The translations under genes and the position numbers were made by a program. From Deltaproteobacteria bacterium (GTDB lineage: Bacteria; Desulfobacterota; JADFXK01), in NCBI GenBank assembly GCA_015233285.1, contig JADFYA010000016.1, positions 9,543 through 20,402 of the forward strand: a stretch of 10,860 nt of DNA, read 5' to 3'. Positions 1-6,753 of this stretch are shown here, in pieces (the first letter of the stretch is position 1; each line of letters starts with the position of its first letter). The notes beneath the pieces are model-generated. The model was not told the origin of the DNA. It made no database searches and worked only from the letters and a program-made list of their open reading frames with translations.

Positions 1-1598
1 AGGTCATCGTCTCCGGAATCGAAAGCGAGCTTTTTGAGCAATGGAAGATGAGTGAATTATCACTCTATGAAGTATCCTTGTTAATGACTTCTCTAATCGC
101 TGACACCGACGACCGACTTAGACAAATCGAAGGGAAAATTGCCCGGTCAAAGGAGAAAGCCGATCATTGCCAGGCTCAAATCAATACGAAACGGCAGGCT
201 TTTGACCGCTGTGGGCTAATGGGTAAGATGGTCGGGAAGAAATGGGACCTGTTTCACACCCAGGTGGAATTAATGCAGCAAAAATATGTAATCATGACCC
301 TCATTGAAGGCTTCCTTTTTTCCAAGTCTTTACTCCTGAATTTAATTGATGAATTTAACAGATTGAGTGGAGAAATCGCCAACTGCACGGCCCTCCTGAC
401 GGAAGCAGCGGCCCGCTGTGATTTTGGGATGAAGGAAAGATGCAAGGGCAGTTTCGAGGCCGACATTCATGGCCATTTGGTCAAGTTTCATGACTATGAA
501 CGGGTCAGTAAGTTTGCCACGCGCCTGATCAAGCAGCAGCCGGCCCAAAAAAACCAGACCAATAAAATCAAATCGGTCCTGGTCGCCCGGCTGGGGGATA
601 AGCCGTCGTTCGCCCGGTTTAGCGAACGGATCCAGATCTCCTCCCTGATGAAGGCATTGGAAATGATTTGCGGCGTAGACGTCCTGAAGGCTCATGATAT
701 CCTGATAGACCGCATGGAGGATAGGGTATTTGGGACGAGTATTATCGAAAAGCTGAAACAGCGATTCGAGAGCGACTCAACCGGGCTTAAAGACTACATT
801 GACAAATTGATATCTTATACCAGGGTCTATCTGGCCTACGATAAAGATGAACTGGGTGAGAATGCAACCAACGGGTCCGGCAAAGAAATTCTTTCCTCCG
901 CCTTCACCATCCTCATCCCGCGGTCGCAGACGAGCTCAGAATTTGTGGCCCGATTGAAAGCGGCTTTTAGCCAGAGCGTTAAGACAGAGGTGACGTTTAT
1001 CGAAACAGATCATAAAATCAATGAACTAACCTTAATAAATGTCAAGAGCGCCTTTCCCTTAAGGTGTGTCAAACAAGTCAGGATGTTAAAGGAGAAATAC
1101 CTGCGCCGGATAATCGGCCCCGATGCGGAGAGGTCTATATTCTCATTGCACTTAGAAGGAAACGGCCGTCAACATCCTTCTTTATATGATTCGACCGGTG
1201 ATGATAAGGTAAACGAGTCCATCCCTTATCTATTGATGGCCAGGGCATTGAAGTTGATTCTATCCATGCCGGATCGCCAAACCGGGGTAAATAGACTGGT
1301 CTGGCCCAGGAAGAATAAATGGGGGATAGAAGACGTCCCCATCGTTTTGGGGAAAACCCTCATCGAGACGCCTGCCGTTATGACCATGGAACACGTCCGC
1401 GAACTGAAGACCAGTGTCCTGGACCGGATAGCCAACGACTTCCCCAAGGCGGATGAAAAGGAGCAATTGTTGCAGGAAATTAGAAAGGTGTTGATCGCGG
1501 TTAAAAGCGAGGTGCAAGGCGATGTTTTCGATCCCCAATACCAGAAGTTTATCGAAGGCTCCAAGTCGGCGATAAAAAATATTTTAAGATTATCTTAA
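1..1598 (+). CDS. Uncharacterised helical protein, 5'-partial; possible C-terminal part of a tubulin-like protein
   Basis: I do not firmly recognise this protein. An ATG at 48 gives 516 aa, but it has no well-spaced Shine-Dalgarno. The same frame is open to the left edge from base 3 and reads as plausible protein (VIVSGIESELFEQWK), so the gene probably starts outside the window. Counting from the ATG, residues 18-55 are charged and coiled-coil-like. The rest is mostly helical, with no signal peptide or convincing membrane segment. The C-terminal part has a basic stretch (MLKEKYLRRIIG), then SLHLEGNG and PSLYD, then a helix containing LLMARALKLIL. That order reminds me of the helical C-terminal region of large bacterial tubulin-like (Tubulin_2, FtsZ-related) proteins; this is a recollection of family character, not an alignment. 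If so, the GTPase domain lies beyond the left edge. The next gene follows after 120 bp on the same strand. Coding status is secure; function is not. Confidence 0.8.
   Translation, partial: VIVSGIESELFEQWKMSELSLYEVSLLMTSLIADTDDRLRQIEGKIARSKEKADHCQAQINTKRQAFDRCGLMGKMVGKKWDLFHTQVELMQQKYVIMTLIEGFLFSKSLLLNLIDEFNRLSGEIANCTALLTEAAARCDFGMKERCKGSFEADIHGHLVKFHDYERVSKFATRLIKQQPAQKNQTNKIKSVLVARLGDKPSFARFSERIQISSLMKALEMICGVDVLKAHDILIDRMEDRVFGTSIIEKLKQRFESDSTGLKDYIDKLISYTRVYLAYDKDELGENATNGSGKEILSSAFTILIPRSQTSSEFVARLKAAFSQSVKTEVTFIETDHKINELTLINVKSAFPLRCVKQVRMLKEKYLRRIIGPDAERSIFSLHLEGNGRQHPSLYDSTGDDKVNESIPYLLMARALKLILSMPDRQTGVNRLVWPRKNKWGIEDVPIVLGKTLIETPAVMTMEHVRELKTSVLDRIANDFPKADEKEQLLQEIRKVLIAVKSEVQGDVFDPQYQKFIEGSKSAIKNILRLS
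1584..1598. repeat. Short AT-rich palindrome over the stop codon
   Basis: TTAAGAT and ATCTTAA form perfect 7-bp arms around one central T, and the palindrome ends with the TAA stop of the first gene. The heptamer TTAAGAT recurs at 1595-1601. No T-run follows, and the one-base centre cannot form a normal hairpin loop, so this is not a convincing terminator. It may be chance in AT-rich sequence. Confidence 0.3.
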
Positions 1599-1638
1599 GA
1601 TCTCTCATTCGGTTAGATCGGCGGTCTGCGGAATCATT

Positions 1639-1668
1639 TTGTTTAACTACCGGCGGACTGATTATATT
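1639..1668 (+). promoter_or_regulatory. Weak sigma-70-like promoter candidate
   Basis: TTGTTT at 1639-1644 and TATATT at 1663-1668 are separated by 18 bp. The -10 matches five of six consensus bases but the -35 only three of six. It would start transcription near 1675 and leave a leader of about 44 nt before the zinc-ribbon/phosphate-binding/OmpA gene. It may supplement read-through from the upstream gene. Visual match only. Confidence 0.3.
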
Positions 1669-1718
1669 GACGGCCGCGAAGAATAGGATGGTTTCCATGA
1701 TCCGTGAGGAGGCTTAAA

Positions 1719-3347
1719 ATGCCAAAAGCGATTGGTAAGTGCGTTAATTTTGGAATGTGTGATACGGCGGATAACAAGAGTATCATCGAAATCGAAGAAG
1801 GTCAGGCCCTGGTATGTCCGGAATGCGGCAGCAACCTGAAAATCACTGAAGCAACTGGAGGCGGAAAGAGAAAAACTTTATCCTGGGCCGCCGGGATAGT
1901 GATTGTCTTGGTTATCGCTGGAGTGGGTTTGTATTATGGGCCGGCCGGCAGTCCTCCGCCTAAGCCGGCGCCGGCCAAAATTAAGGCCGACCAGGGTGTG
2001 GAACCAGCCAAGACGGAAAAGACGGCCAAGACCTCTCATGCGGATAACCCCGCTAATGTTCCTCCGGCCCAACCAGGTCAAACTATATTTAGGATGCACG
2101 GGTCAAACACGATTGGATCAAAACTGGGGCCGGCCCTGGCCGAGCAGTTCCTTAAGAACGAGGGGGCCCGAAAGGTCACGAAGGTTCCCGGCCAAAAGGA
2201 GGAGGAGGAGACAATAAGTGGCGACTTTGGTGATACCGCCCCGGCCAAACTCATCGAGGTTCACGCCCATGGATCAACTACGGCATTTAATGATTTATTT
2301 GTCAACAACTGCGATATTGGGATGGCCTCGCGGAAAATCAAGGACGAAGAGGTCAAGAAACTTGAGGAAGCCGGACTGGGGGACATGACTTCGCCCAATA
2401 GCGAGCATACACTGGCTCTGGATGGTATCGCCGTCATTGTCAATAGAGCCAATCCGGTCAAATCTCTCAGCGTCGAGCAATTGAGGGGCATATTCAGCGG
2501 CGAAATATCCGATTGGGCCGGGGTGAAAGGCACACAGGGAAAAATCCGGGTGTGCTCAAGGGACAACAACTCCGGAACTTATGATACTTTCAAGTCATTG
2601 GTGCTGCATGACAAGAAGCTTGCGGCCACCTCGGAGAGGTACGAAGACAGCAGCCTTCTTTCCGATACGGTCGCCAACGATCCTAAAGCCATCGGCTTCA
2701 TTGGCCTGCCATACATCAGATCGGCCCAAGCCCTCGAAATCATAGAACCGGGCGCTGCACCCATTCTGCCTTCTTTCTTCACTGTGGCCAGGGAAGACTA
2801 TCCCCTGTCCCGGCGTCTTTTCCTCTACACCGCTGAGTCGCCGAAGAATCCCTGGGTCCGTAAGTTTATTGACTTTGCTCTTTCCAAAGAAGGACAGGAT
2901 ATCGCGAAACAGGCCGGCTTCATCGACCAGACCATCAAAGCTGAAAAGGTTGAGAAGAAGGTGGCCGATGCTTCTATGCCATTGGATAACTACGGGCAAC
3001 GGACCAAAAATCTGAATCAACTTTCCACGAATTTCCGGTTCAAGGCGTCAAGCGACAAGTTTGACAACAGAGCCATCCGAGATCTAGACCGGGTGGTTCA
3101 GATTCTGACTCAACCAACATATAAGGGCAAGGACTTTTATCTCTTCGGATTTACCGATAACAAAGGAGATGAACAATTTAATGTCGCGCTCTCGAAGTCC
3201 CGGGCCCTGGCCGTGGCTAATGAGTTGAAAAAGCGAGGGGCCGAGGCTAAGCAGGTAGATGGGCTTGGTTCAGGTCATCCCGTCGCGTCCAATGAAACCA
3301 AAGAGGGTCGAGACAAGAATCGGCGTGTGGAGATTTGGATTAACTGA
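1719..3347 (+). CDS. Membrane-anchored zinc ribbon / PstS-like phosphate-binding / OmpA fusion protein
   Basis: The ATG at 1719 is preferred because AGGAGG at 1707-1712 sits six bases before it; the in-frame GTG at 1704 lies before that site. The product is 542 aa. Residues 8-36 hold C8, C14, C33 and C36, a zinc-ribbon-like set. A membrane helix spans about 54-73, preceded by GKRK, which predicts a cytosolic N-terminus. A Pro/Lys-rich linker (75-120) leads to a type-2 periplasmic binding domain of PstS kind (about 122-405) with GSNTIG (128-133), SRKIKDEE (204-211) and RDNNSGTYDTF (281-291). Residues 435-542 are an OmpA/MotB domain with GFTDNKGD, LSKSRA and NRRVEIW, placing the peptidoglycan-contact residues D480 and R495 or R536. 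Inferred role: an inner-membrane protein that binds an anion such as phosphate in the periplasm while gripping the wall, with a cytosolic zinc-ribbon head. It is not a standard PstS, since no pstCAB genes are nearby. Confidence 0.9.
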   Translation: MPKAIGKCVNFGMCDTADNKSIIEIEEGQALVCPECGSNLKITEATGGGKRKTLSWAAGIVIVLVIAGVGLYYGPAGSPPPKPAPAKIKADQGVEPAKTEKTAKTSHADNPANVPPAQPGQTIFRMHGSNTIGSKLGPALAEQFLKNEGARKVTKVPGQKEEEETISGDFGDTAPAKLIEVHAHGSTTAFNDLFVNNCDIGMASRKIKDEEVKKLEEAGLGDMTSPNSEHTLALDGIAVIVNRANPVKSLSVEQLRGIFSGEISDWAGVKGTQGKIRVCSRDNNSGTYDTFKSLVLHDKKLAATSERYEDSSLLSDTVANDPKAIGFIGLPYIRSAQALEIIEPGAAPILPSFFTVAREDYPLSRRLFLYTAESPKNPWVRKFIDFALSKEGQDIAKQAGFIDQTIKAEKVEKKVADASMPLDNYGQRTKNLNQLSTNFRFKASSDKFDNRAIRDLDRVVQILTQPTYKGKDFYLFGFTDNKGDEQFNVALSKSRALAVANELKKRGAEAKQVDGLGSGHPVASNETKEGRDKNRRVEIWIN

Positions 3348-3353
3348 TCAGGT

Positions 3354-3380
3354 CCGGCCAGGGTTCAGGCCCTCCGCCGG
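3354..3380 (+). terminator. Terminator-like hairpin after the OmpA-fusion gene
   Basis: CCGGC (3354-3358) pairs with GCCGG (3376-3380), and inside it AGGG (3360-3363) pairs with CCCT (3370-3373), with a small internal mismatch and a six-base loop. It lies seven bases after the stop, in the convergent gap, where a terminator is expected. The tail (TTCATTATGTT) is only modestly T-rich, so intrinsic termination would be weak. Confidence 0.4.
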
Positions 3381-3468
3381 TTCATTATGTTATTCCCATA
3401 AACGATGCGAGCCGGCCAGGCGTCCTAATGCCGAGGTGACTCGCCATTTTTCAATTTAAATGATCACG

Positions 3469-3483
3469 CCGGGTCTATCCCGG
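3469..3483. terminator. Small hairpin in the convergent gap
   Basis: CCGGG and CCCGG form 5-bp arms around a five-base loop, nine bases beyond the stop of the minus-strand HDOD gene. No T-run follows on either strand. It is the only candidate seen for ending the ATPase-HDOD transcript, and a weak one. Confidence 0.25.
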
Positions 3484-3491
3484 TTAAACGG

Positions 3492-4355
3492 TTATGGAGT
3501 TAAAGTACCGACTCGTTCCGTGAATTGGACAATCTGCTCGACTTTGATCTCCAGCTCAGCCAGCATGACTTCATTGAATCCACCCACGTGGGCCTCGTTG
3601 GAATTGGCCAGGACAATACTTGGATCGTTGAGCAGGCCGACCCCTAGTTTTTGGCAGGTCAGATCCACCAACCGGAGCATGATAATCAGCACATCGGTGG
3701 CGTCAAAACTTTCGTCATGATGGTCCCTGACGACATGACAATACTTTTCCGGCAGGTTCCATCGAGATAAGAGATTATATCCTTGAAGGGTGTGTTGTGT
3801 TTGCAGCACTTCAATAATCAATTCTCTAGATAAATCGCTATGAAGTTCATCGGTCATTCTAATTTCCTCCATCACCCGAAGGAGGAAGAGCTTTCCAACG
3901 TCATGGAGCAACCCGGCTACGAAAGCTTCATTGGCCATGGCGGGGTAATCAGCCTTTTCGGCCAGCCATCTGGCAGCCAGGGCACAGGTCAGGGAGTGCC
4001 GCCAGAGGTCGAGCATGAGTACATTTATTTTTTGATCCGGGGAGATGTAAATATTCTTTTTTAGTGACGCCTCAAGCATGGCGGACATCCGGTTGCTTCC
4101 CAACCGGGAGATCGCCTCATCAAGACTGGTAACTCGTCTTAACCCGGCGAAGAAGCCGGAGTTAGCCTCCCGCAGCACCTGACAGGTCAACGATTGATCA
4201 ATCATAATCAACCGGGATAGATTCTGTATCTGGAAGTTTCCCTGGTTAATCGTCTCTTGGACCTTGGCAGCCACCGGCGGTGATATAGGCAACTGCCATC
4301 CGTCAGCGTCTAATTTTTCTTGAACGCTTTGAAGCAAAGGTTTCGATATCGACAT
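3492..4355 (-). CDS. HDOD domain signalling protein
   Basis: The 287-aa protein is essentially one HDOD domain, a helical relative of HD phosphohydrolases usually found in bacterial signalling. It opens with LPISPPVAAKVQETIN (22-37), then IMIDQSLTCQVLREANS (50-66). H120 lies in WRHSL, and LLHDVGKL (149-156) carries the HD doublet H151-D152. HTLQGYNLLSRWNLPEKY (188-205) is the typical HDOD segment, followed by DHHDES and a late D231. HDOD proteins are normally thought to be non-catalytic; here several metal-ligand positions of true HD enzymes remain, so activity cannot be ruled out by eye. There is no receiver, GGDEF or EAL domain. The start lies four bases past the stop of the ATPase gene; a GGGAG on the mRNA is about 12 bases before the ATG, longer than ideal. 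Shared transcription with the ATPase suggests it helps control the same machine; its partner is unknown. Confidence 0.92.
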   Translation of the reverse strand: MSISKPLLQSVQEKLDADGWQLPISPPVAAKVQETINQGNFQIQNLSRLIMIDQSLTCQVLREANSGFFAGLRRVTSLDEAISRLGSNRMSAMLEASLKKNIYISPDQKINVLMLDLWRHSLTCALAARWLAEKADYPAMANEAFVAGLLHDVGKLFLLRVMEEIRMTDELHSDLSRELIIEVLQTQHTLQGYNLLSRWNLPEKYCHVVRDHHDESFDATDVLIIMLRLVDLTCQKLGVGLLNDPSIVLANSNEAHVGGFNEVMLAELEIKVEQIVQFTERVGTLTP

Positions 4356-4359
4356 ATGG

Positions 4360-6351
4360 TTATTCGTCTCCCAACAGACGTCTTATTTCCTGAATGGGCC
4401 GAGGTTTCATCAAGCGAGGCAAGAGTCGGATGACGTCATGCAACAGGGCTTGCCCGCTGGCCGCCTTAGCCAGACCATCTTCAAGCAAGGTCACCAAGCC
4501 CGAGCTTTGAATACTTAGCCTTCTGATTTCATAGGAAGTCTTTTTAGCTAATATAGCATCTTTTACTATCTCGTTCAAGATTAATAATTCAAACGCCCCG
4601 ATTCGTCCTTTGTATCCGGTAAACCGGCAACTTCGGCATCCCTGGCCGACTTTGAACGTCGCCCCGGTGATATCATGATGAGCATAATTAATCCGCCGTA
4701 ATTCACTGGGCGTGGGGGTATAGTCTACGGCGCAATGGGGACAAATTCGTCTGATCAAACGCTGGGCCAGAACCGATACCACGGTGGAGGAAATTAGAAA
4801 TGCCTCGATGTCCATATTCAACAGCCGGAGCAGCCCGCCAATGGAATCTTCCGTATGAAAGGTGCTCAAGATTTTGTGACCGGTGAGGGCCGCTTGAATG
4901 GCCGTGTCGGCGGAATACTTGTCCCGGATCTCGCCTAGAATAATCACATCCGGGTCCTGGCGGACCATATGCCGGAGGGTCTCTTCAAAAGTCCGGCCGA
5001 TTTTGGGGTTAATGGCGCATTGGGAAATTCCGTCGACTACATATTCCACCGGTTCTTCAGCCGTGATAATGCTGGTGTTGACATCGTTGAGATAGGCCAC
5101 GCAACTGTACAGGGTGGTCGTTTTTCCCGAACCGGTGGGGCCGGTGATCAAGATAACCCCACTGGGCATGTCCAAGGCGTCGGCGCTGAACCGGTCCAGC
5201 ATCTTGTTGGCCATCCCGATGTCTTTCAGGCTGAGCACCGATTGCTGCTTGCTCAAGAGCCTCATGACCACTTTTTCACCATATATGGTCACAAAAAAGG
5301 AGGCCCGAATATCGGCGCTTCGTCCTGTTTTCAAATCTTCGTACAGGAATCGGCCGTCCTGGTGCCGCATTCGCTCCGAGATGTCTGCTTCGGCCATGAC
5401 CTTGAGCCGGCTAACCATGGAATTGGCCAATTCGGAGCTGATATATTTGTGATGGACTAGGACACCGTCCCGGCGGAACCGGACCCGCTGTCTATCCCGG
5501 AAGGGCTCGATATGGATATCACTGGCATTTTCAATTATGGCCTCTTGCAGTATTTGATTCACGATGGCCACCGCCGAGTCCTCAGCCGGGGCCGGGCCGA
5601 TCACCTCCACCAGGCTGCGCTCATAACCGATCAAAAGTTCTGAAATGGCTCTTCGAGAGGCAATGGCTTGAATGATGTTCTTACCGAACAACTGCTGCGC
5701 CGCCTCGACATCCCGCTGGTCGGTGGGGTCGGCGAAAACCACCGTGACTTGGCCGTTCTCTTTGGAGACGGGGATAAAGTTGTTCTGCTTGAAATTTTTG
5801 ATAAGGGCTCGGGGCAAGAGGGATCTATCTATTTCTGATAGTAAAGGTTCGATTTGGGGAAAACCGAGCTGGAAGGCCAGTGTCTCCACCAGCTTCTGCT
5901 CACTGATAAAATTAGCCTCGACCAAGACGTCGCCCAGCCGCTTCTTGACTGGAGCCGATTGTTGGATGGCCAGAGCGGATTTGATGTCGTCTTCAGCCAG
6001 ATAGCCCAGCTCCACCAGCAGGGTCCCGATTTTTAAGGACACTAGATTCCGTCTGAGGCTCTCCCGGAGTTGTTCGGTGGTAATGAAGTTCAATTCTTTG
6101 ATAACACTGAGCAAAGATCGGCGGGAATTCAACTTTCCATGGACCCGGCGGGCATAATCAAACTGGTCATCCGAGATATACCCGTCTTTGACTAAAAATG
6201 ATACAATGACCGAGGTTTGGCTATCATCAGCCACATGGAGGTGGGTATCTTTCGGGCGGTCATTGCCACCCACCGGGGCACCAGGCGATTCTTCCGGACC
6301 CGCTTCAGTCAACACGTCGACCTGCTTAGCCAGAGCTTCAAATCCTATCAT
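4360..6351 (-). CDS. GspE/PilB-family secretion or pilus ATPase with MshEN c-di-GMP-binding-type N-terminus
   Basis: This 663-aa cytosolic ATPase is of the type that powers type II secretion or type IV pilus assembly. Walker A is GPTGSGKT (404-411), the Asp box TAEEPVEY (430-437), Walker B with DVIILGEIRD (468-477) and the His box GHKILSTFHT (491-500). CPHC (537-540) and CRSC (572-575) form the zinc-binding tetracysteine set of GspE/PilB rather than PilT. The N-terminus carries repeats of the 24-residue MshEN motif known to bind c-di-GMP in MshE; two good copies are K107-Q130 and R138-Q161, and two degenerate ones lie upstream (48-71, 79-102). GGAGGAGA (mRNA, 6356-6363 here) supports the ATG at 6351. 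A predicted sigma-54 promoter lies about 150 nt upstream. No pilin, PilC/GspF, PilM-Q or secretin gene occurs in the window, so the machine it drives must be encoded elsewhere. It could be PilB, GspE or MshE; I leave the symbol blank. Confidence 0.95.
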   Translation of the reverse strand: MIGFEALAKQVDVLTEAGPEESPGAPVGGNDRPKDTHLHVADDSQTSVIVSFLVKDGYISDDQFDYARRVHGKLNSRRSLLSVIKELNFITTEQLRESLRRNLVSLKIGTLLVELGYLAEDDIKSALAIQQSAPVKKRLGDVLVEANFISEQKLVETLAFQLGFPQIEPLLSEIDRSLLPRALIKNFKQNNFIPVSKENGQVTVVFADPTDQRDVEAAQQLFGKNIIQAIASRRAISELLIGYERSLVEVIGPAPAEDSAVAIVNQILQEAIIENASDIHIEPFRDRQRVRFRRDGVLVHHKYISSELANSMVSRLKVMAEADISERMRHQDGRFLYEDLKTGRSADIRASFFVTIYGEKVVMRLLSKQQSVLSLKDIGMANKMLDRFSADALDMPSGVILITGPTGSGKTTTLYSCVAYLNDVNTSIITAEEPVEYVVDGISQCAINPKIGRTFEETLRHMVRQDPDVIILGEIRDKYSADTAIQAALTGHKILSTFHTEDSIGGLLRLLNMDIEAFLISSTVVSVLAQRLIRRICPHCAVDYTPTPSELRRINYAHHDITGATFKVGQGCRSCRFTGYKGRIGAFELLILNEIVKDAILAKKTSYEIRRLSIQSSGLVTLLEDGLAKAASGQALLHDVIRLLPRLMKPRPIQEIRRLLGDE

Positions 6352-6355
6352 AACT

Positions 6356-6363
6356 TCTCCTCC
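6356..6363 (-). promoter_or_regulatory. Strong ribosome binding site for the ATPase gene
   Basis: On the minus strand this reads GGAGGAGA, four bases from the ATG at 6351-6349 (seven from the GGAGG core). It fixes the start of the ATPase protein at MIGFEALAK. Confidence 0.8.
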
Positions 6364-6476
6364 AAACTCAGAATCTCAAACTACCGTCGGCTGCGACACG
6401 GAAGGGTACGAGTTTTTTCACCCAGGTAAAACTTTTCCGGCCGATTTGAATGGTGGATTTAATTTCGGGTTATGGC

Positions 6477-6489
6477 CGATAGTCTATCG
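6477..6489. promoter_or_regulatory. 13-bp palindrome just downstream of the predicted transcription start
   Basis: CGATAG and CTATCG are perfect 6-bp arms around one T. It sits at about +14 to +26 of the predicted sigma-54 transcript, where a bound protein could block initiation or escape. The odd centre fits a protein site better than an RNA hairpin. A match this short may be chance. Confidence 0.25.
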
Positions 6490-6510
6490 AACTTTTAAAA
6501 CTGTTATTAT

Positions 6511-6529
6511 GCAGCAATAACTATGCCAA
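6511..6529 (-). promoter_or_regulatory. Sigma-54 (RpoN) -24/-12 promoter for the ATPase-HDOD operon
   Basis: The minus strand reads TTGGCATAGTTATTGCTGC. This fits the sigma-54 consensus TGGCAY-R-N4-TTGCW with GG and GC at the required spacing, the most diagnostic feature of this promoter class. Transcription would start near 6502, giving a leader of about 150 nt before the ATG at 6351. The gene immediately upstream encodes a sigma-54 activator, and a large palindrome sits at enhancer distance. I saw no equally good match elsewhere in the window by eye. Confidence 0.72.
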
Positions 6530-6604
6530 TATAAATAAGAAAACTGATTGTGCTGTTTAGTTGAGGTTTCAATGAGTTGGTGGCTGTTATTTTAAACGGA
6601 GCAT

Positions 6605-6655
6605 CGCTACATGGCAAATTTACACAATACGGGTGTGTAGATTTGCCATGTAGCG
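6605..6655. repeat. 51-bp near-perfect palindrome, candidate enhancer site (UAS)
   Basis: The outer arms are exact 15-bp inverted repeats (CGCTACATGGCAAAT at 6605-6619; its complement at 6641-6655). Then comes one T/G position (6620 and 6640, a wobble pair in RNA), then exact 6-bp inner arms TACACA (6621-6626) and TGTGTA (6634-6639) around the seven-base centre ATACGGG. If transcribed it would fold into a 22-pair hairpin. No T-run follows on either strand, so it is not an intrinsic terminator. It lies about 103-153 bp upstream of the predicted sigma-54 start, the usual range for NtrC-family activator sites. It could also be a REP-like or transposon-derived element. Confidence 0.85.
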
Positions 6656-6753
6656 GGTTGGGCGGCCGATATCAGACGGGTTGGGTATGTGCAAAATAAT
6701 CAGTTTTGGACGCACAGAGATATCTTTCATAGTCATCCAGACAGGAGGAGAAA

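Noticed and set aside
48..51. ATG at 48 as true start, with an ATGA overlap to an upstream gene ending at 51
   Set aside because: There is no well-spaced Shine-Dalgarno, and the upstream frame-1 residues look less protein-like than the continuation of this gene's own frame. It is not fully excluded.
1704..1718. GTG at 1704 as start of the OmpA-fusion gene
   Set aside because: It lies upstream of, and its frame reads through, the AGGAGG that correctly serves the ATG at 1719.
2595..3020. 141-aa minus-strand ORF inside the phosphate-binding domain
   Set aside because: It is antisense to a well-supported coding region, with no recognisable domain.
4969..5460. 163-aa plus-strand ORF inside the ATPase gene
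   Set aside because: It is a frame shadow of a clearly conserved gene with Walker motifs, and its translation shows no recognisable domain.
6352..6502. c-di-GMP riboswitch in the ATPase leader
   Set aside because: The leader is long enough, and c-di-GMP is relevant to the product, but I could not find the conserved GEMM-I core segments; only a small GTCG/CGAC hairpin is visible. A covariance-model search would settle it.
6530..6560. IHF site between the palindrome and the sigma-54 promoter
   Set aside because: The region is AT-rich, but the best match (AATCAG...) deviates from WATCAAN4TTR at several positions.
6605..6655. Palindrome as intrinsic terminator of the regulator gene
   Set aside because: The sequence after the hairpin has no T-run in either direction, and it lies about 120 bp past the stop.
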